64,000 nucleotides of DNA, from NCBI GenBank assembly GCA_935421135.1, contig OW285193.1, positions 10,774,099 through 10,838,098 of the forward strand. The letters run 5' to 3'. A program made the position numbers and the translations under genes. The first letter of the stretch is position 1; every line of letters begins with the position of its first letter. Below the pieces are notes generated by a model, which did not search any database, was not told the DNA's origin, and was given only the letters and a program-made list of their open reading frames with translations. Positions 1-16,000 of the stretch are shown here, piece after piece. Source of the stretch: Bugulina stolonifera (Eukaryota > Bryozoa > Gymnolaemata > Cheilostomatida > Bugulidae).

Positions 1-1115
1 TCAACTCTGGTAAGAACTAATAACTCACTGACTGACTGAGTAACTCGACTACAGAACATACGATACATTTACATTACATTTACTGCCAACTATTACTAAT
101 TTTATTTTAGTTTACTATTACTATGGCGAAGACTGGACTTTACCTTATTTATGAAGTTTTATTTTGGTTCTTATATATTATTTTTAATTAATATATTTGT
201 AGTCGTTTAATTTTAATTTACCCCGCTGCCCTGAGTGACCTAGTCACCTAGGCCTAGACTTGATGACAGCAACTTAACTTTACTATGGCTATAGATTATA
301 GATAAGAGTTAAATTAAAAGAGTTAGTATTTCTACTTAGTCGCTACTATAACTATCACTCTTACGCCTACTTGCTCCGAGTTTCAGTGAGTATGATTAGA
401 ATTAGAGCATGAGCAGGCCTATTACTAGGATTGGTTATGCATGTAATGGTTTCAGTAAAATGTATAGGCTAAGTAGGCTAATAAATAACAAGTTGGCATG
501 ATTAAATCTAGGTGATTTAATTGATTTTCTTAAAAAAATAAAAGCTAAAACTGAAATAAAAAAATAGGGTGATTTAATGGTCTTTTGCTGACTTCTAGTT
601 TGCATCAATTATTGTTTGCTGTTTTTTTTTGTAATTTTGATTTTGCACAGGAAGCGTAGTACTGTAGGTCGCTGTTGTTTTAATAGCATTTGATTAATAG
701 TTTACGGTTGCAGATAGCCTGAAATAAACAAAGTAAAGCAACTGCTGCTTTACTGTAACAAGCAACAAAGGCTATCTCATTTTCTGTTTTATTCAGCACT
801 TCCAAACTTCCAATTTAGTTGATGTGTCATTTTCATTAGTTAAGCTTATATGGTAGGTCTATGCAAATTTGGCATGATCATGAATGGATCTCATTGAAAA
901 GATTTGTAAAGCCATTTGTCTGTAGAAATTGTTGTGGTTACTTTTCGGACCTCACCAATTCCACAGTAGGTTTACAGTGCAATGAGCTGTATTGCATAGG
1001 ATATATACAACAAGTGCGGAACGCACAGAGAATTAGGCTTACATGTAAGCTAACAATGTGGTAAACATCTACAGAGCTTTAGAAGTATATGCTACTCCAC
1101 ATTCACTCATTGTAG
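1..1115. other. Upstream flank of EIF2S3, no supported gene
   Basis: This is AT-rich DNA without a convincing coding exon. The first coding exon of the downstream EIF2S3 gene (roughly 25 N-terminal residues in relatives) should lie here or left of the window. I could not find it: the ATG at 123 is not followed by a plausible N-terminus and donor. The stretch from 1 to 1115 may contain 5' UTR and intron 1. Confidence 0.5.
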
Positions 1116-4100
1116 AAAGTTGAAGAACTCACACCCCTGACAGCTGATGTGATTAGTAGACAAGCTACAATAAATATAGGAACTATTGGACATGTAGCCC
1201 ATGGTAAATCTACAGTCGTAAAGGCCATATCGGGAGTCCAGGTGGGTGTTACATAATATAAACTCTAGACATTTGGATGTTGTTATTTGCCTTAGCTAGT
1301 TTCAATATTTGACATAGTATATGCAAGTTGACATTCAATCTGATATTGGCACTTTTGTATGTACTTATGTACTTATTTTCATATTTCAGACTGTGAGATT
1401 TAAGAATGAATTAATCAGAAACATTACAATTAAGCTGGGGTATGCTAATGCAAAGGTGAGTAGCACAAGTATTACTTGCTATAGCAAAGGAATGATAATT
1501 GTTATACAGCCTACTGCATGTTAAGATGTTATGATAAAATACCATGTAATATTAAGTCATGATTTTTCTCAAATCAACTGGTTTTTCCAACATCACAGAG
1601 TCATATTTGTGCAATACTCTTCTTGTAGAATATAAAGCAGGTCTATTATATGTGTACACTTACTTAATGTGTAAAAGAATAGAGTGCTAATAGTCCACTA
1701 GATATAATATATGTTTATAGTATTGGAATGTACATGTAGGCCCTATATCAGCTGAAAACTAATTACTCTTTTCCTCAGATATATAAATGTAATGGGGAGA
1801 GTTGCTCTAGACCTGGATGTTACAGAGCTTGCAGTAGTAACACTGCAGATGAATTCCCATGTCCTTGTGGAGGCAAATTCCAGCTAGAGAGGTAAGTGTA
1901 ACATTTGTTAGTTAATGGGACAGATTCACTGCATGTAACATGAAATCTGTTATTGGCGATGTCGGTAAAGTATCCGCAAGGCTGACCATATTTTAAATGC
2001 CTGTCTTCAAACTCTACCACTTTAACCGGATAAAAAATTACTGAATGTTATTACGGTGTGCTCTCTTTTTAGGCACGTCTCCTTTGTGGACTGCCCAGGT
2101 CACGACATTCTTATGGCAACCATGTTGAATGGAGCAGCTGTGATGGACGCAGCTCTGTTGCTTATAGCTGGTAAGTATCGCATTATATATCAACTAGAAG
2201 TCTGGTGCACTCAGTTGATGCATGAGGAGTGGTAGTCATTGTCTGTCTATCTGTGTGTCTTACAGGAAATGAATCCTGTCCACAACCACAGACGTCGGAG
2301 CACTTGGCTGCCATAGAGATAATGAAACTAAAGCACATACTAATCCTTCAGAACAAGATAGATCTGGTGAAGGAGAGTCAGGCTAGGGAACAGTTTGAAC
2401 AGATACAGAAGTTTGTGCAAGGTGGGCAGGTTACCTGGTATTAAGGTGGGCAGGTTACCTGGTGTTAAGGTGGGTAGGTTACCTGGTGTTAAGGTGGGCA
2501 GGTTACCTGGTATTAAGGTGGGCAGGTTACCTGGTGTTAAGGTGGGCAGGTTACCTGGTGTTAAGGTGGGCAGGTTACCTGGTATTAAGGTGGGCAGGTT
2601 ACCTGGTATTAAGGTGGGCAGGTTACCTGGTATTAAGGTGGGCAGGTTACCTGGTATTAAGGTGGGCAGGTTACCTGGTATTAGCGGAGCAATACAGCTT
2701 TACAATCATGTATATATGTGGGCCTAGATGTTCTTATTCTGACAACCACAACTAAATATAGTGTTTTTTCGTGCTCATTGGGGTGTGTGGCTGTTAGTAC
2801 TTGATTACACTACCAGCATACTGACTGAATGTACTCATATAACAGACAGTGTGACACATTCTAATGTGCTTGTATTTCTATTCCTCATATAGTGCATGCT
2901 TATGTGTGTAGTGTATACTTTATAATTATGCACACTGTATATGGTATTAAATCTATCTGTATATAGGTACAGTAGCTGAAGGGGCACCTATTATACCTAT
3001 ATCTGCGCAGCTGAAATACAATATAGAAGTTATCTGTGAATATATTTGTAAGAAAATCCCAATACCTCTACGAGACTTCACTTCCGAACCTCGTCTCATC
3101 GGTGAGTCACTCGCTTCTTTTCTTGTCTCACCTGGCTAAAGATACAACGTGGGAACCTTTATATGGACTCTACTGTACACATTAGCATGATTAGTTATAT
3201 CTTCCAGCTACTCCTTGTACTGTGCAAATACTTGAGGATGTAATTTGTTACTCAACACGTATTATGGTATGTGTCAGCCATTAACAATATTTTTTGTGGT
3301 TGTCTTGCAGTAATCAGGTCATTTGATGTCAACAAACCCGGTTCAGAGGTCGATGACCTGAAAGGTGGAGTAGCTGGTGGCTCCATCCTCCGTGGTGTGC
3401 TCAAGATCGGACAGGAAATAGAGGTCAGACCTGGCATAGTCTCTCGTGATGCTAATGGTATGTATCCACACATGTTATACTTCCTAGTATTTCTAATTAG
3501 TATGGACTATGTTTAGGCCAACATGTAATTCATGTGCAATATTTTCCCAAAACATACTTATCTTAAAAACTAGTTGTGTGCATTTTTATGATTGCTTATA
3601 ACACAGTCATTTTATGCATGGTATAGTTGTATTACCTGTAACATAGTTGCATGTGGCAGTTTCATTATATTATAGCATAGTTATATTACGTGTAGGATTG
3701 CTATATTACATCATTTACACTGCAGGTACACTAACATGTACACCTCTCAGATCACAGATTGTATCATTGTTTGCTGAACACAATGACTTGCAGTACGCCG
3801 TACCCGGAGGTCTGATAGGTAAGTCATACTGTCATGTAGTCAACCTCTACCACTTGTCCCTTGTATTCGAATTGGGGGATGGTGACTTGATTATTCAAGA
3901 TAAATTTTGAGATGAATCCGCAGTAACAGCCAGTTTTCCAATGCTGTATCAAAGTGTCTGTGATATTGATTATAATTTATCAGCTGAACATGTGGAGAGT
4001 TGTAATAATGTTAGGATGTTATCAAGCAACAGTTGTCGTCCAGGCAATGGCAAATTAGCCTAAGATGCAATTATTGCCACTTTAATAGCCAGAGACTTAT

Positions 4101-5242
4101 CAATAGTGACGTGTCGATATGGTGATTGCAGGTGTCGGAACTAAGATCGACCCCACATTATGTAGAGCTGACAGACTGGTTGGGCAGGTACTTGGTGCTG
4201 TAGGAGCTCTGCCCCATATTTACACTGAGCTTGAGATCTCATTCTTCCTGTTGAGACGTCTACTTGGAGTCCGTACAGAGGGGGACAAGAAGGGAGCCAA
4301 GGTAATCAAGCACTACCCTTTTCTCATGCTACACTATACTGTGCGCATAGACATAATAGATAGTAGTAAATATGTAATATAAATTATATATACTATCTAG
4401 CCATCTACACATTTAGGTATATCGCTGTATATTATAATGTGCAGTGGAACACAACTCCTGTGTTTTGTTTCAGTAGTTTGCAAAGTGACACAACTCCTAA
4501 TTTATAATTCAATTGTTTATGAAGTAGCACGACCCCTATGTTTATATCATGATAGCTTACTGTATGTGGTAATATACATAACATTGATAGTTTGTAATTT
4601 ATTGTGACAGGTCCAGAAACTGTCAAAGAATGAAGTACTAATGGTGAACATAGGGTCACTCTCTAGTGGAGGAAGGGTTTTGGCTGAAAAGAAAGATTTG
4701 GCTAAGATTGGCCTGACCAATCCTGTCTGTACAGAGATTGGGGAGAAGATAGCTCTGAGCCGTAGGATTGAGAAGCATTGGAGGTATGTGTGTATCATAC
4801 AGTGTAGTATAAATTATATTAATTATACAATCGCGCCACAAGCCGTAGTACCCCCCCCCCCCCCCCCATGTTACCCTAGCGGTTGTATATGCATGTAAAT
4901 AGGGTGCACATGACATGATTCGTTTAAACCACTCAAGTTATACATCAATGAGGTCAAGAGATCTTGCATTGATGCCATATTCACTCAGTATTAGACTTTG
5001 GAAATGAACCCGTCACTGAGAACCACATTTTGTGTGGTTTGTGTTTGCCCCTACAGAGACCTATAATAATATTTCAAGTATTGGTGTAGTGAGATTATTA
5101 TAGTTGTACATTATGTTGCTAGTTAGCATCTTTAACATGAGTGTAGGTAACTAACTGACAGAGTATTTCATTATTTCACAGGTTGATTGGGTGGGGACAG
5201 ATAAGGAGAGGAGTGACTATACAACCCACAGAAGAATGGTAG
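1116..5242 (+). CDS. EIF2S3: Eukaryotic translation initiation factor 2 subunit gamma (5' exon missing)
   Basis: GTP-binding core of eIF2, which carries initiator Met-tRNA to the 40S subunit in the cytosol. Eleven exons join in frame: 1116-1241, 1390-1455, 1779-1891, 2073-2170, 2266-2421, 2967-3101, 3311-3457, 3726-3818, 4132-4301, 4611-4783 and 5182-5242 (stop TAG). They give 445 residues against about 470 in relatives, so only the N-terminus is lacking. Visible motifs are the P-loop GHVAHGKST, switch 2 DCPGH, NKID and SAQ. Domains II and III follow ([35 protein letters not shown]), and the conserved end is [10 protein letters not shown]. Exon 3 keeps a Cys-rich knuckle ([19 protein letters not shown]). 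Every intron is GT-AG. Identity is certain from near-continuous family similarity; the start is not resolved. Confidence 0.97.
2422..2683 (+). repeat. 24-bp minisatellite beginning at a splice donor in EIF2S3
   Basis: About 11 head-to-tail copies of a 24-bp unit start at the first base of the intron after exon 2266-2421 and end at 2683. Copies differ at only one or two positions (GGTATT or GGTGTT; one GTGGGT). Every unit repeats the AAG/GTGGGC context of the authentic donor, and each carries an in-frame TAA relative to the upstream exon. Open frames across it are repeat artefacts. Confidence 0.95.
4851..4867. repeat. Poly(C) tract in EIF2S3 intron
   Basis: Seventeen consecutive C in the last EIF2S3 intron. 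Its length is likely variable and prone to sequencing error. Confidence 0.9.
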
Positions 5243-5414
5243 ATCCTCATTTATATGTTGCTGACTATAATTATATGTAGATGCACCACATGGCTAACTA
5301 GTCTAATACTATTTATATTGTGGTACTCTCTGGATTGATTGGCATACTGTTATATTATAATTATATATCTACAGTAGTATTACATGATTATATGGTGTAG
5401 TCAAAGTTTGTATC

Positions 5415-5420
5415 AATAAA
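5415..5420 (+). promoter_or_regulatory. Candidate polyadenylation signal of EIF2S3
   Basis: AATAAA lies 173 bases after the EIF2S3 stop codon, a plausible 3' UTR length. No cleavage site can be confirmed from sequence. Confidence 0.5.
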
Positions 5421-5689
5421 ATTTATTACATACCAAGCAAGATTTATAACTGTGTGAATAGTCAGGGAGCCAAAGGTAAATATTTAATGACATTGCGCCC
5501 AAGTACTGTACAAGTGTGTGTAGGGAGCATACTTGTCAAGTCTCCAGTTTTAGGAGAGATACCCCAGATGTTGAAACTTCTCTTTGGAGCAGCAATAACT
5601 TGGCAAGTATGCTACAATATGGTACAAATGAGATCTTCTGTTGCTCATGGGGGATCATGATCTTAGAAAGTACAGTTGAAATCTCTTCA

Positions 5690-5945
5690 GCATGAGTCAG
5701 CTGTTCATCTACTGAAACCAGCTATGATTGAAAGATAGTATGGTACTGTGCCATATACTATGTCATGTTGGGCCACACTAACTGTCTCATACTGGGTCAT
5801 ATACATGTACTGTGTCATACTGTGTCATGTGGGGTCATACTAACTATGTCATACTGAGTCATATACATGTACTGTGTCATACTGTGCCATACTAATTATG
5901 TCATACTGGGTCATATTATATCTTTAGGCCTATATGAGTTTAGGC
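5690..5945. repeat. Dispersed/tandem repeat rich in 'CATACTGGGTCATA'
   Basis: Internally repetitive stretch built from variants of CATACTGGGTCATAT and ACTAACTATGTCATA. Its left and right shoulders (AGCATGAGTCAGCTG, and CATATTATATCTTT then AGGCC) recur at 7530-7690, so two copies of one family sit 1.8 kb apart. The first copy has extra internal tandem units. Confidence 0.7.
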
Positions 5946-6919
5946 AGAAAATTTGTCCAACTGTTTTCTGTGCTGCACCAAGCCTGAGTGAGAGGAAACT
6001 GGTGATGGATCTGAAGTGTCTGAAAAGATGAGGGTGTGTGAGAACTGATGCAGTCACTGGGGAAAGAACGCCTAAGTCTAGTATATTACACACAGTGTTA
6101 TATACCTACTAGCTACATTATGTATATTATACACGTACAATCATGGAATGGAGTAGCTATAATATTAGTTAGTAGTTAGTGTGGACTAATAGTTTGATGG
6201 TGACTGATAAAACAAGACACATCTTTTATAGCTTTTAGATTATTTTCCTAATATTTCGATGCTTGTCCTAAATTTTCCATAATATTATTTATTCTCTGAT
6301 GATGATGCTTGGACAAGTTTCAAAATATTAGGAGTATAATAAAAAACTATTTATTTTTACATTATTTTATTAACATTGGTTATGGTGGCGCTGTGGCATA
6401 AATGTAGAGGAATATTTTTTGTAGCTATGAAGATTTGACTTTTTCTTATTACATTTTATGTATTTATTCAATATAATAGGCATTACATTGTATAAAACAT
6501 TTACATGTACTTTTATAGCATCTGTGTTCATGGGCACTCATAAGCTATGTATCATAATTAGAAGTTGTCCTCTCTCAGTTTATTTTCCTCTTTCTCAAAT
6601 TGGGAAGAGAAGATGAGGGCCCATTAATGTTATTTTATTTATGGTATTGTACTTAGCACACTATCTTTATGTGTAATGTGCTGTGTATGGATTATTCCCA
6701 ATAGTTACTTCCTGTGATATTATTATGTAACAAACTTCTTAAATAAAATAAACAAGACGGATTTTTTTATTTTAATATCACTTCTACATACATAATATTA
6801 TAATAACACAATAAAATTGTATATTGCATAAAAAGTTATAGCCAGGTGATTTAACATTATATGGTGATAGAGTATTCATGAGAACTATTGTTGCAAATTT
6901 AGGGAACCTAGGCTTGGGT

Positions 6920-7420
6920 GCAATTGCAGTAAATTATAAATAAAGCCTCACAATGTAGACTAAGGTCCACTAAAAAGAAGTCAATAGTGGTAAATGGGTG
7001 CTGTAAGTTTGAAACACAGTCTAGGCTTTATTTACAAAAAGCCTCGACAAATTTTCAAGGAGGCTATGATTTCCAAAATATTGGTTGGAAGGGGGTGTCC
7101 AAGGGGTCCCTAGTCATGGTGTTAGGATCACAGTCTACAATTGACCCCAGAAACATAATTTTGATATTTTTTAATGTTAAAATTATGCTTCTGGGACAAT
7201 TGTAGACTGTGATCCTAACACCATGACTGGGGACCCCTTGGACACCCTCTTCAAACCAATATTTTGGAAATCATAGCCTCCTTGAAAATTTGTCAAGGCT
7301 TTTTGTAAATAAAGCCTAGACTGTGTTTCAAACTTACAGCACCCATTTACAACTTTTAATTTCCATTAGTGGACCTTAGTATACACTGTGAGGCTTTATT
7401 GAATTTACAGTAATTACAGC
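6920..7420. mobile_element. Foldback / palindromic element, about 500 bp
   Basis: Two arms of roughly 240 bp are inverted copies, with their centre near 7175. The left arm includes GGTGCTGTAAGTTTGAAACA, which returns inverted as TGTTTCAAACTTACAGCACC on the right. Outer blocks AATAAAGCCTCACA and TGTGAGGCTTTATT also pair. A few mismatches show it is not brand new. No coding capacity and no clear target duplication were seen. It could fold into a very long hairpin. Confidence 0.85.
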
Positions 7421-7529
7421 TAAGTTTTCTGGGAGGCTATGATATCAAAATATTGGTTGAAAGGGAGTGTCCATGGGCTGCCCAGTGAGCTTGGGTTCTC
7501 TAGTCTGATCTATGCTGCTAGAGATAAGA

Positions 7530-7690
7530 GTTCATATCTCTTTAGCATGAGGCAGCTGCTCATTCTACTGAAACCAGTTATTTAGAAAATTTATCAGTAT
7601 TGTACTGTTTTGTACTGTGCCCCATACTGGGTCATACTAACTGTGCCATATTGGTTCATATTATATCTTTCGACCTGTATGAGATTAGGT
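7530..7690. repeat. Second copy of the 5690-5945 repeat
   Basis: Shares the order of blocks with 5690-5945: AGCATGAGGCAGCTG, CTACTGAAACCAG, repeats of CATACTGGGTCATACTAA, then CATATTATATCTTT. It is shorter because it has fewer internal units. Confidence 0.7.
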
Positions 7691-8118
7691 GATAGGTTGC
7701 AGGTTGGTGTTACAGTAAGTAACAGTAAAACAATACTTTATAAAGGGCATTCAGGTATAACATGTTTGGTTGCATGGGTTGTAACTCACTTGCCCAATTC
7801 TCCCCATTTGAAACTGCAGAAACCTGACAAGTATGTATCTTAGTGTACTAATATAGTGATATATTTTGGAAGAATAATAATAAGTACATCAATGATTACA
7901 GCTATATTATAGTAACAGTGCTAATACTTTGGAATCTGAAATAAATATTATATTAGCTGTCTTCATGTAAATAAAATGTGTAATGCTAATAAAGGTTATA
8001 ATGATATAATATGAGTCTGCACTATCCTCGTCCGGCTAGATTATACAAAAGTTGATGGAAGTGAAGTCATAATATGTGAGGTACAAGCACAGGATATATA
8101 GTAGTTAGGAATCACAAC

Positions 8119-12444
<4,326 letters not shown>

Positions 12445-13059
12445 CACTTAGAAGAACAATAATGACTAATGAGTAACTAAACAATAAATCTTTCATGTAT
12501 TAATATATTTTATTTTTATTATATTGTATACCAATCTTTTCTAACTATAAAGGAGGAAATAGCGTTAATTGAAAATACTTTAATAGCTGTACACATGTTT
12601 TAGTATCAACCAATGACTAGCCTTTATTTCAGTATTGAACGAATCACTACGAGATGTGTGTTGGTGATGTCATAGGTAGCAAGAAGTTAGGCTAGCACGT
12701 TAGGAAATTAAGCTAGGATCATGTGGGAACACAACTCCACAGCTATTAGTTGGCTAATTGGGAAGGGACAACTTCCACTTTGGTCAATTTTAAGTTGCAA
12801 AAGCAAATTAATAATTTAAAATCCAATACAATACTTTTCAGCCATCAGGTCTCATGTTTCGATCTATCTGCCAACTTTAGTGATGGACACAACGCAATGC
12901 ACTGTCTACAGTATTATTTAATTTCTGCTAAAGACACGTGGAAATAATAAAATAGTTGTCTAAATTATTTATGGATTTGAAATAAATTTTGCATAAAATG
13001 GCAAAGTGAAGGAAGGCCTACACGTATGCATAAAATTGATTTCCTTTGACTGAAGTTGG
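12445..13059. other. Intergenic region between two minus-strand genes
   Basis: AT-rich 615-bp gap upstream of the SFT2D-like start and downstream of the unknown gene's stop. It must contain the SFT2D promoter, but I see no clear TATA box or other motif and no gene. Confidence 0.5.
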
Positions 13060-16000
13060 TTAAACATGATTATAGTCTGATATAACGTCACCATCACTAA
13101 TTCTAGGTTTTGTACTTTTACGCCTGTTAGCTGACTGTGACAGAGTTCTCTTTCGATGGTTATCCTTGGGCTTGATGGGTTCAGGAATGCTTACATATGT
13201 GTCTCGGACAGGGTTCACCCACTTGGGCTGTACAAACCCTCTGTGTTCAATGTATTTAGGTTTATCTGGATCTTCTTTACTCTTATCCTTGTATCTCCCA
13301 GCACTCCGTTCTATTTGTTCTTGTGTGTATCTTCTTATGTCTATATAATACAAGAACACAAATCTGCATGTACATGTATCTACTGTGTTTTGTACATCAC
13401 ACTAGATACCACACAGTGTTAACAAATTCTTGTGTGGAATACACATATCCATTGCAATAAAAGACATACATACGTAACATGCTAACATCCTATCAAACAT
13501 TACACTCTGCTCTGTTTTAAACATTGAGCACTTTCCCTGAGAGTTAGCAGTGTACAAGCAGGTACATTTCTATATATAGGCCATCGTGTTGTTGAATTTG
13601 TTTCACTGTGCAGAGTAGCATCACATTGAATTTAGACACGAGAGAACATTGATGTTGTGACTGCAATTAACCATTGTACCCAGGCTTACCAAATCTTCCT
13701 GACTCCGCAGGAGACTCATTGATTTTCAACTAAAACTTGGACACCCCATCCCAGCCAAAATAGACACCCCCACCCAAATGCTGAATTTCCCCGGCCCCAG
13801 TTCTCATCAGTGGAACATAGCAAGCCTTGCGTGTACCAGCCCTATAATATTTTTGAACTATAATTTTTGAATTTTCAGAGTGTTGGTAGCCTCAATAGTT
13901 TGGAAATGAAACAAGAACCCATAAGTGAAAAATAATTGCGAACTTTTGCGCAGCAAAGATCTACACCTGTCTACCTGTAACATTCATGTACAGTGGAACT
14001 TTTGCTTAATTCAGCCTCGGATAGTTCAAAAACTTTGTTAGTTCAAACTATCATTCTTGGTCCTTGCTGAGTAATATATAAATAGATCTTACAATTCCAA
14101 CCAATTATGGAGGTCTCTTGGAGTTTGAATTAAGCAAGTTTCACTGTATCTGCAACTTTGAATTTGACATAATAATCTACAGCACTGTTCACTAGAGGAT
14201 TGAATTGTATCACTAGGCTTTAATCAACTATGATACTGGGAGTTGTTTGCTCGATATATAAGGTTAGTGTTAGTTTAAAGAAAAGTCTTGTACCTGCTCT
14301 ATTAAGTTTAACATCTCCTTCTTTTATTCGTTGGATTGTTTCGCCACTGTCTTCATTTACTTTCTCATCATAAAACTTTGTGAAGTAAAGAGGAGCTCTC
14401 TTGGGAAATGGTGGGGAGTTAAAGTTGTGATACGGGAACCTACAGGATATAAAATGTAGGTGAATATTATTTTTACAACAAAGCGTAGCATGGTATAGCA
14501 CCCCACCCCACTCGCCTCAAAAAATACACTTTATAGGCTTCTATAAATTGAAGAGTGTGTGTAAATAGCAACTATAATTAATTTTTAAACAAGTGCTAAA
14601 CAATTTCTTCTACTCTATAAGGATATAATATAATTTCAGACGGCATTCTGCTGGTTATACCCAGTAGCATACACTTGTACATGTATATATTATGCCAGTA
14701 TTCGAAATCATTTACATAATGTTATGAGCAACTATTACTCCAGAATGTGGCTGGTATCTCTGTTATGGGGCATTGGCAGTTGGGACCATTTCGAACCAAT
14801 TAATATAATGGGGAGAGAGGTGTTATGACTGTAATCCATGCACAGGGCAGCTCTATAAAGGCTGCTTGGGCAGTTTTAGTTTTCTAATCAAAATGCTTAT
14901 CTCTAGTTGGCAAAATTTTGGAAAGGACGAAAGACATTAACGAGGCATAACTTAGCTCACAGTGTTATTTAAGCCCTCAGCCATCATAAGTCATTGATTA
15001 CAACACACGTATGAAGTTGTCCTCTCTCATAAGGAGAAGACCGATTAAAAGAGGATAACCCTCATGATAATCAATAGGTCAGATACGTGCATTAGTTGTT
15101 ATATTATACAGGCATAAAGAGAGCTATTAGATCATTGTATAGACTGGTGCTGAGTGAAGGCATGAAACTGACCTTAAAGGTTCGGTAATGGAATAACAGT
15201 ATGGAGGGAAGTTATAGTGATTTACAACGGAGAAGTCTGTTGCGTTCATTTCACTTCTACGGCCATATTTTGCATCTCGGAGATAGTCGAATGATCTTTT
15301 CCTTTTAAGTGAGAGATTCACAGGTTTCTGAAAGGAGGATAGACAGCATACATGTACATACATGTAGCCTATACACATGATGTAGTGGTTGGAAGTAGGA
15401 AATCTGGCTTGCAAGAGTTGGATAGTTTAACCATGCATAAACTAAAAGAATCAAAGGATCATAAATGCAAAATTTACCATTGTTATTTAATATAAAGAGC
15501 AGAACACAGCAAAATAATTTTACTTAAATATATTGATAGATGTAACTATATACATTGTCTGTAGGCTAGATTAGAATAGTACATTGTAAGTAATTATTAC
15601 TAACCAAGACCCATCTGAAAAACTTGTTTGTCTGCCCTTTGCCAAGTTTCCCACTTTCCTCCTCAGGATCAATCCTCTGATAAGACCACCTGAAAACAAA
15701 TGAAGATTCTAAATAAATCGTCGTATATTTTCACCTACAATACCTATAACTACATGTAACATGTGTAAGCACATATATGTACATATGTGTAAGCGCATAC
15801 ATGTAACATGTGTAAGCACATACATGTAACATGTGTAAGCACATACATGTAACATGTGTAAGCACATACATGTAACATGTGTAAGCACATACATGTAACA
15901 TGTGTAAGCACATATATGTACTGTACATATGTGTACATGTATTTCTAATTTCTGATTTAAAACTCATATTCCAACCCTGATCTGAAACTGTAACCACAAC

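Larger units (their letters stand above)
5243..8118. other. Intergenic region between EIF2S3 and the SFT2D-like gene
   Basis: No gene is supported. The region holds two related repeat segments (5690-5945, 7530-7690), a decayed hairpin element near 6235-6350, a fragment of another hairpin family near 6548-6620, and a foldback element at about 6920-7420. The longest open frames lie inside these repeats. EIF2S3 (+) and the SFT2D-like gene (-) converge here, so both 3' UTRs should be in it. Confidence 0.6.

Noticed and set aside
123..180. ATG at 123 as the EIF2S3 first exon
   Set aside because: The following residues do not resemble the family N-terminus and no suitable donor in phase 0 follows.
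2395..2755. Two overlapping plus-strand frames of 97-110 codons
   Set aside because: They are translations of the 24-bp intronic repeat in EIF2S3, in frames other than the exon frame.
15709..15997. Three overlapping minus-strand frames rich in Cys, Tyr and Met
   Set aside because: They are the 23-bp repeat read in all frames, inside an intron.
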